Shown here piece after piece: positions 60,566-64,000 of a DNA stretch of 64,000 nt (the stretch's first letter is position 1; the number at the start of each line of letters is the position of its first letter). The stretch is from CADEDV01 sp964596345 (GTDB taxonomy: Bacteria; Bacteroidota; Bacteroidia; Chitinophagales; Chitinophagaceae), in contig CAZQSZ010000004.1 of the NCBI GenBank assembly GCA_964596345.1, positions 186,001 through 250,000 of the forward strand, given 5' to 3'. A program made the position numbers and the translations under genes. Below the pieces are notes generated by a model. That model saw only the letters and a list, made by a program, of their open reading frames with translations. It did not search any database and was not told the DNA's origin.

Positions 60566-61966
60566 ATGGACATGAAAAAATGGTTATTTTTTCCTCTTTT
60601 CGTAATAGCGGGCACAGCAATTTGTGCCCAGCAGGAAGATTCGGCAATGATCAAACGTATCTCTGATGAGATATTGACCCATGGCAAAGCTTATGAAAAC
60701 CTGCGCCACCTTACCAAGAAAATTGGTGGCCGGTTGGCCGGGTCAGCAGGTATGGTAAAGGCGGAGCAATGGGGCTTGAAAACAATGCAGGAAAACGGGG
60801 CGGATAAGGCCTGGTTGCAGGAATGTATGGTGCCGCATTGGGTAAGAGGTGGAACTGACGCTGCTGAGGCCATGTATACTATACCTGCAACCGGTACCAA
60901 AAATATGATCCCGAAGAAAAAAGGGCTTGATATTGTTGCATTAGGAAACTCAGAGGGAACTGGTAAGTCTGCGGTAAAGGCAGATATACTTGTGGTAAAC
61001 TCTTTCGATGAAATGGAGAGTAAAAAAGACCAGGTAAAAGGTAAGATCGTTTTTTACAATTATAAATTCAACGATACGTATGTACAAACTTTCCTGGCCT
61101 ACCGGGATGCAGGTCAGTACCGTGGGCAAGGCCCCAGCCGGGCGGCGAAATACGGGGCGAGAGCCGTTATTGTACGAAGCATGAGCCATGCTGCAGATAA
61201 TAATCCGCATACGGGTGCCACCAGGTACGATAGTGCTTATGCAAAAATTCCGGCAGTAGCAATTGGATTAAGAGACGCTGACTGGCTGAGCGAACAAGCT
61301 GCAAAAGGAACGGTGAAAGTGTCGTTGAAAACAAACGGCCATTTTTTACCCGATACGATCGGGCACAATGTGATCGGTGAATTAAAGGGAAGTGAATTTC
61401 CCGATGAGATCATTGTAGTAGGGGGTCATCTCGACAGCTGGGATAATTGCGAAGGTGCCCATGATGACGGAGCAGGTTGTGTACAAACCATGGAAATATT
61501 AAGAGCATTTAAAGCGATTGGGTATACACCAAAGCGGACCATTCGTTTTGTGTTGTTTGCCAACGAGGAAAATGGTTTGCGGGGCGGTAATAAATATGCC
61601 GAAGAAGCAAAGGCAAAAGGCGAGAAACATATTTTCGCCATCGAAAGTGATGCGGGTGGTTTTACTCCCCGTAGTCTTGGGTTTACATTGCCGGATGATA
61701 AATTTGCAAAAGTGCTGCAATGGAAATCTTTGATCGCTCCGTATGGATGTACTGAATTTCTTAAAGGCGGGGGAGGGGCCGATATTGGTCCACTGGCCCG
61801 TACACAGGGAACGCCGACCGGTAGCCTGAACCCGGATTCACAACGTTATTTCGATATTCATCATGCAAGAAGCGATGTGTTTGAAGCCGTGAATAAAAGA
61901 GAGCTGGAATTAGGTGCTGTGAATATGGCGGCTATCATTTACCTGATCGATAAATACGGACTCTGA
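60566..61966 (+). CDS. M28-family metallopeptidase
   Basis: About 466 residues with a signal peptide (1 to about 22, GTAICAQ). The dizinc site is visible: GGHLDSWDNCEGAHDDGAG (His, Asp), FANEENGLRGG (catalytic Glu), IESDAGGF (Asp) and IHHARSDVF (His). A PA-type insert (about 120-240) precedes the peptidase. It is a secreted aminopeptidase or glutamate-carboxypeptidase-like enzyme. The ATG at 60566 gives a proper signal peptide. It ends 2 bases from the convergent M1 gene. Confidence 0.92.
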   Translation: MDMKKWLFFPLFVIAGTAICAQQEDSAMIKRISDEILTHGKAYENLRHLTKKIGGRLAGSAGMVKAEQWGLKTMQENGADKAWLQECMVPHWVRGGTDAAEAMYTIPATGTKNMIPKKKGLDIVALGNSEGTGKSAVKADILVVNSFDEMESKKDQVKGKIVFYNYKFNDTYVQTFLAYRDAGQYRGQGPSRAAKYGARAVIVRSMSHAADNNPHTGATRYDSAYAKIPAVAIGLRDADWLSEQAAKGTVKVSLKTNGHFLPDTIGHNVIGELKGSEFPDEIIVVGGHLDSWDNCEGAHDDGAGCVQTMEILRAFKAIGYTPKRTIRFVLFANEENGLRGGNKYAEEAKAKGEKHIFAIESDAGGFTPRSLGFTLPDDKFAKVLQWKSLIAPYGCTEFLKGGGGADIGPLARTQGTPTGSLNPDSQRYFDIHHARSDVFEAVNKRELELGAVNMAAIIYLIDKYGL

Positions 61967-61968
61967 TA

Positions 61969-63939
61969 TTAATTAGTAACCACTAATTTCTTTATTGCAA
62001 TTCTTCCTTTACCTGCCAGTTGAACGGAGTAAACTCCTGCCGGTAGCTCATTTACCAATGATTGACTGGTTGAACTGCGGTTAACTGCATATTGCTTCAG
62101 TCTTTTACCTGCCATATCATACACTGTAATAGTTTCAAACCAGCTGGCCGGGTACTGTAAATAAGTAATACCTGCTGAAGGATTCGGGAATAGTTTTACT
62201 TCGTTACTTACGTTAACAGGGTCATTGAAGCCGGTGGTAATGGATCCCACTTTATTGATCACCCAATTGTTGGGATCAACTGTAACGCCATTTGGTATTC
62301 GGTTAGACCGGAACTTGAAAACCTGGTTATTGTTTTGCAGGTTTATTTTTACCGTGGTATCTCCCTGAAGTGTGGAGAATCTTATCTCATACAAGCCTTT
62401 GAAGAAAGGAGTAACAGCAGGGGCACTGACGGTTTGATTGACCAGCAACACTAAGCTGTCTCCTTGTTTAGAGTAGTCAACATTGAAAGTAGGATAGCCT
62501 TCGCCATAATACCACTGGTTAAAAAAATCAGTCAGGTCTTTACCAGAAATTGTTTGAGCAAGGTTTTTAAAATCATTCGCCGTAGCTACAGAATCTTTAT
62601 ACTGTTGCTGGAAAGCCTGCAATACCTGGTAAAAGGTATTATCATTTTGCAGTTCAAACCGCAGGTTATGAATGATGGCTGATCCTTTATCATAGCTAAG
62701 CCTCCCGCTGAATATCCTGTTCTCGTCAAACAGCGAAGCATCCGGAACAAACACACTGCCTGCAGCGGAGCTCATTACATTGCTATGAATCCCCTGCATA
62801 TACGAAGCAGGGTTAGTAGTGGGAAATAAAGCGGGTAGCTGTTCAATCAGTAAATATTCACTGTAGCTGGCAAATCCTTCGTTGATCCAGATATGGTTCC
62901 AGGTGGCACAGGTTACATTATCCCCAAACCACTGGTGACCTAGTTCATGTGCAATCAATGTGCTTCCAAAACTGCTCATAGTGCTCATGGTCTGGTGCTC
63001 CATTCCGCCACCAATATTGGCATGAGCATGGCCGTATTTTTCAAAGCGAAAAGGATATAAGCCATATAACTCACTTAATTTTTCAATGAAAGCGGGGGTC
63101 TTGTCAATATTGGCTTTGTTGGTATTGAAATAGGTATTGTTATTGACAATATAGTTTTGCACCAGTATAGAATCAGGTGATATACTCAGCGGTTTTGCAT
63201 AGATTTTATAGTCCATATAATTACCTACCGAAAAACTGGGCATATAATAACTCATAGGGTAGGTTGTTTTCCACTGGAATTGTTTCTTATTGTTAGGAAG
63301 ATCAACTGTATTTACCAGCAAGCCATTGGAACCGGCGAGGTTGGTATTACTCGTGGTGATCCAGCAATCAGCAGAATCAATTTTATCCTTCAAAAATTGC
63401 TTTACCGGGAACCATTCCCTTGCCTGGTAGCTTTCTGAAAGCGAAGCAGTATATACTAACCCATTGCTTCCTACAGTTCCGGCAAAAACACCTCCTGAAC
63501 CGGCAAGGCCCCGGTAATAAAAGAGGGCTTCAACAGCAGATCCGGCAGTAATGATTGGAGCAAGGGGAACAAATACATGATCTGCAGAACGTGTAAACCC
63601 GGTGATCTTTATCCCGTTGATAAAGACAGAATCAACGGTCATATTATTTTTCAATTCGCAAATAAAAGAATCCAGGGGTTGTACCGCTATCGCTCTTGTA
63701 AGTGCTGTTCCATTAATATTCCTGTTGTTGGCTTCAATGGCAAGGTCTAACTTCAGGTACTTCACATCATATTTATCCATCGAAGGATATTGGAAATAAT
63801 TGACCCTTTGTACATCGTTTGCCGACTGGATATGGTGGCACTTTTCACGGCAGGATAACTCTGCGGGTGCAGGTAGTAGCTGGGATTGGGCACTTAGCCC
63901 TGCAAAAAAGCAGGCCATCAGGATAGCAGGTTTTCTCAT
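61969..63939 (-). CDS. M1-family aminopeptidase with type IX sorting domain
   Basis: A 656-residue secreted metallopeptidase with a signal peptide (1 to about 20, LSAQSQ). The zinc site is HELGH (331-335) plus Glu354 in WINEGFASY. GGGMEHQTM is the M1 GxMEN-type exopeptidase motif. Residues about 580-656 are a type A C-terminal sorting domain (LFPNPSAGITYLQYP ... LPAGVYSVQLAGKG), so it is exported by the type IX system and processed by PorU. It is likely to cleave N-terminal residues from extracellular peptides. Confidence 0.94.
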   Translation of the reverse strand: MRKPAILMACFFAGLSAQSQLLPAPAELSCREKCHHIQSANDVQRVNYFQYPSMDKYDVKYLKLDLAIEANNRNINGTALTRAIAVQPLDSFICELKNNMTVDSVFINGIKITGFTRSADHVFVPLAPIITAGSAVEALFYYRGLAGSGGVFAGTVGSNGLVYTASLSESYQAREWFPVKQFLKDKIDSADCWITTSNTNLAGSNGLLVNTVDLPNNKKQFQWKTTYPMSYYMPSFSVGNYMDYKIYAKPLSISPDSILVQNYIVNNNTYFNTNKANIDKTPAFIEKLSELYGLYPFRFEKYGHAHANIGGGMEHQTMSTMSSFGSTLIAHELGHQWFGDNVTCATWNHIWINEGFASYSEYLLIEQLPALFPTTNPASYMQGIHSNVMSSAAGSVFVPDASLFDENRIFSGRLSYDKGSAIIHNLRFELQNDNTFYQVLQAFQQQYKDSVATANDFKNLAQTISGKDLTDFFNQWYYGEGYPTFNVDYSKQGDSLVLLVNQTVSAPAVTPFFKGLYEIRFSTLQGDTTVKINLQNNNQVFKFRSNRIPNGVTVDPNNWVINKVGSITTGFNDPVNVSNEVKLFPNPSAGITYLQYPASWFETITVYDMAGKRLKQYAVNRSSTSQSLVNELPAGVYSVQLAGKGRIAIKKLVVTN

Positions 63940-63956
63940 GAACGGGTGTTATCCTT

Positions 63957-63964
63957 CAAAGATA
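63957..63964 (-). promoter_or_regulatory. -7 element for the M1 aminopeptidase gene
   Basis: On the minus strand this reads TATCTTTG, an exact TAnnTTTG match 18 bases before the ATG. No -33 element is evident within the window. Confidence 0.45.
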
Positions 63965-64000
63965 AGGATCGGGGTTATTCCGGGCTGTTAAAAACTAAGC

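Noticed and set aside
1..64000. CRISPR arrays, insertion sequences, prophage or plasmid features
   Set aside because: I saw no regularly spaced repeats, transposase, integrase or phage genes; the window is ordinary chromosome apart from the sulfur island.

Overview
The window is a gene-dense, chromosome-type piece of a Bacteroidota genome, most likely from the Chitinophagaceae. This rests on several signs: type IX secretion and gliding genes (gldF, gldG, gldJ, porU, porV), secreted proteins with type IX C-terminal sorting domains, -7 elements of the TAnnTTTG type, a fused MurF/alanine racemase, bacillithiol synthesis (bshA) and collagen-like or SusD-free lipoproteins. I see no phage, insertion sequence, CRISPR array or rRNA. 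The one tRNA is tRNA-Ser(GGA).

Layout. 0-8 kb: the end of ileS, a zinc-less DksA-type protein, an outer-membrane protein, a collagen-like lipoprotein, a PhoD-type phosphatase, then acpP-fabF-rnc and methylmalonyl-CoA epimerase. 8-17 kb: iscS-iscU-iscA, with hairpin-forming repeats in all three spacers, then gldF-gldG, a TerC-type membrane protein, murF/alr and lspA. 17-35 kb: a type IX secreted protein, fumC, an alpha-L-fucosidase, an enoyl-CoA hydratase, a transglutaminase/alpha-E/ATP-grasp cluster, a B12-binding mutase subunit, an aldo/keto reductase, a GT39-type transferase, gltX, a polysaccharide deacetylase, a lipoprotein, a TatD DNase and the tRNA. 35.3-47.9 kb: a sulfur-metabolism island (below). 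48-60.5 kb: murF, gldJ, porU, porV, ispF, dut, a DUF4292 lipoprotein, an EnvC-like protein and bshA. 60.5-64 kb: an M28 peptidase and an M1 aminopeptidase with a type IX sorting domain.

The main finding is the sulfur island. It holds a sulfide:quinone oxidoreductase with a TusE/DsrC-like and a DsrE2-like protein; two paralogous CstB-like persulfide dioxygenase/rhodanese fusions; two single-domain rhodaneses; a split YeeE/YedE transporter; a TauE/SafE exporter; three thioredoxin-fold proteins; a kelch-like secreted protein; small cysteine-bearing membrane proteins; and one Crp/Fnr regulator with a Cys-X5-Cys pair in its sensor domain. Seven transcription-unit starts in the island each carry a TGA-N6-TCA type dyad whose centre lies exactly 33 bp upstream of the centre of a TAnnTTTG-like -7 box, which is class-II activator geometry. 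I read this as a self-contained Crp/Fnr regulon for sulfide and sulfane-sulfur handling. The operators and spacing are seen in the sequence. That the local Crp/Fnr protein binds them, and its signal, are inference.

Only one gap exceeds 300 bases (54484-54809, porU-porV). It contains a porV promoter candidate and an A-rich imperfect hairpin, and nothing else I can identify.
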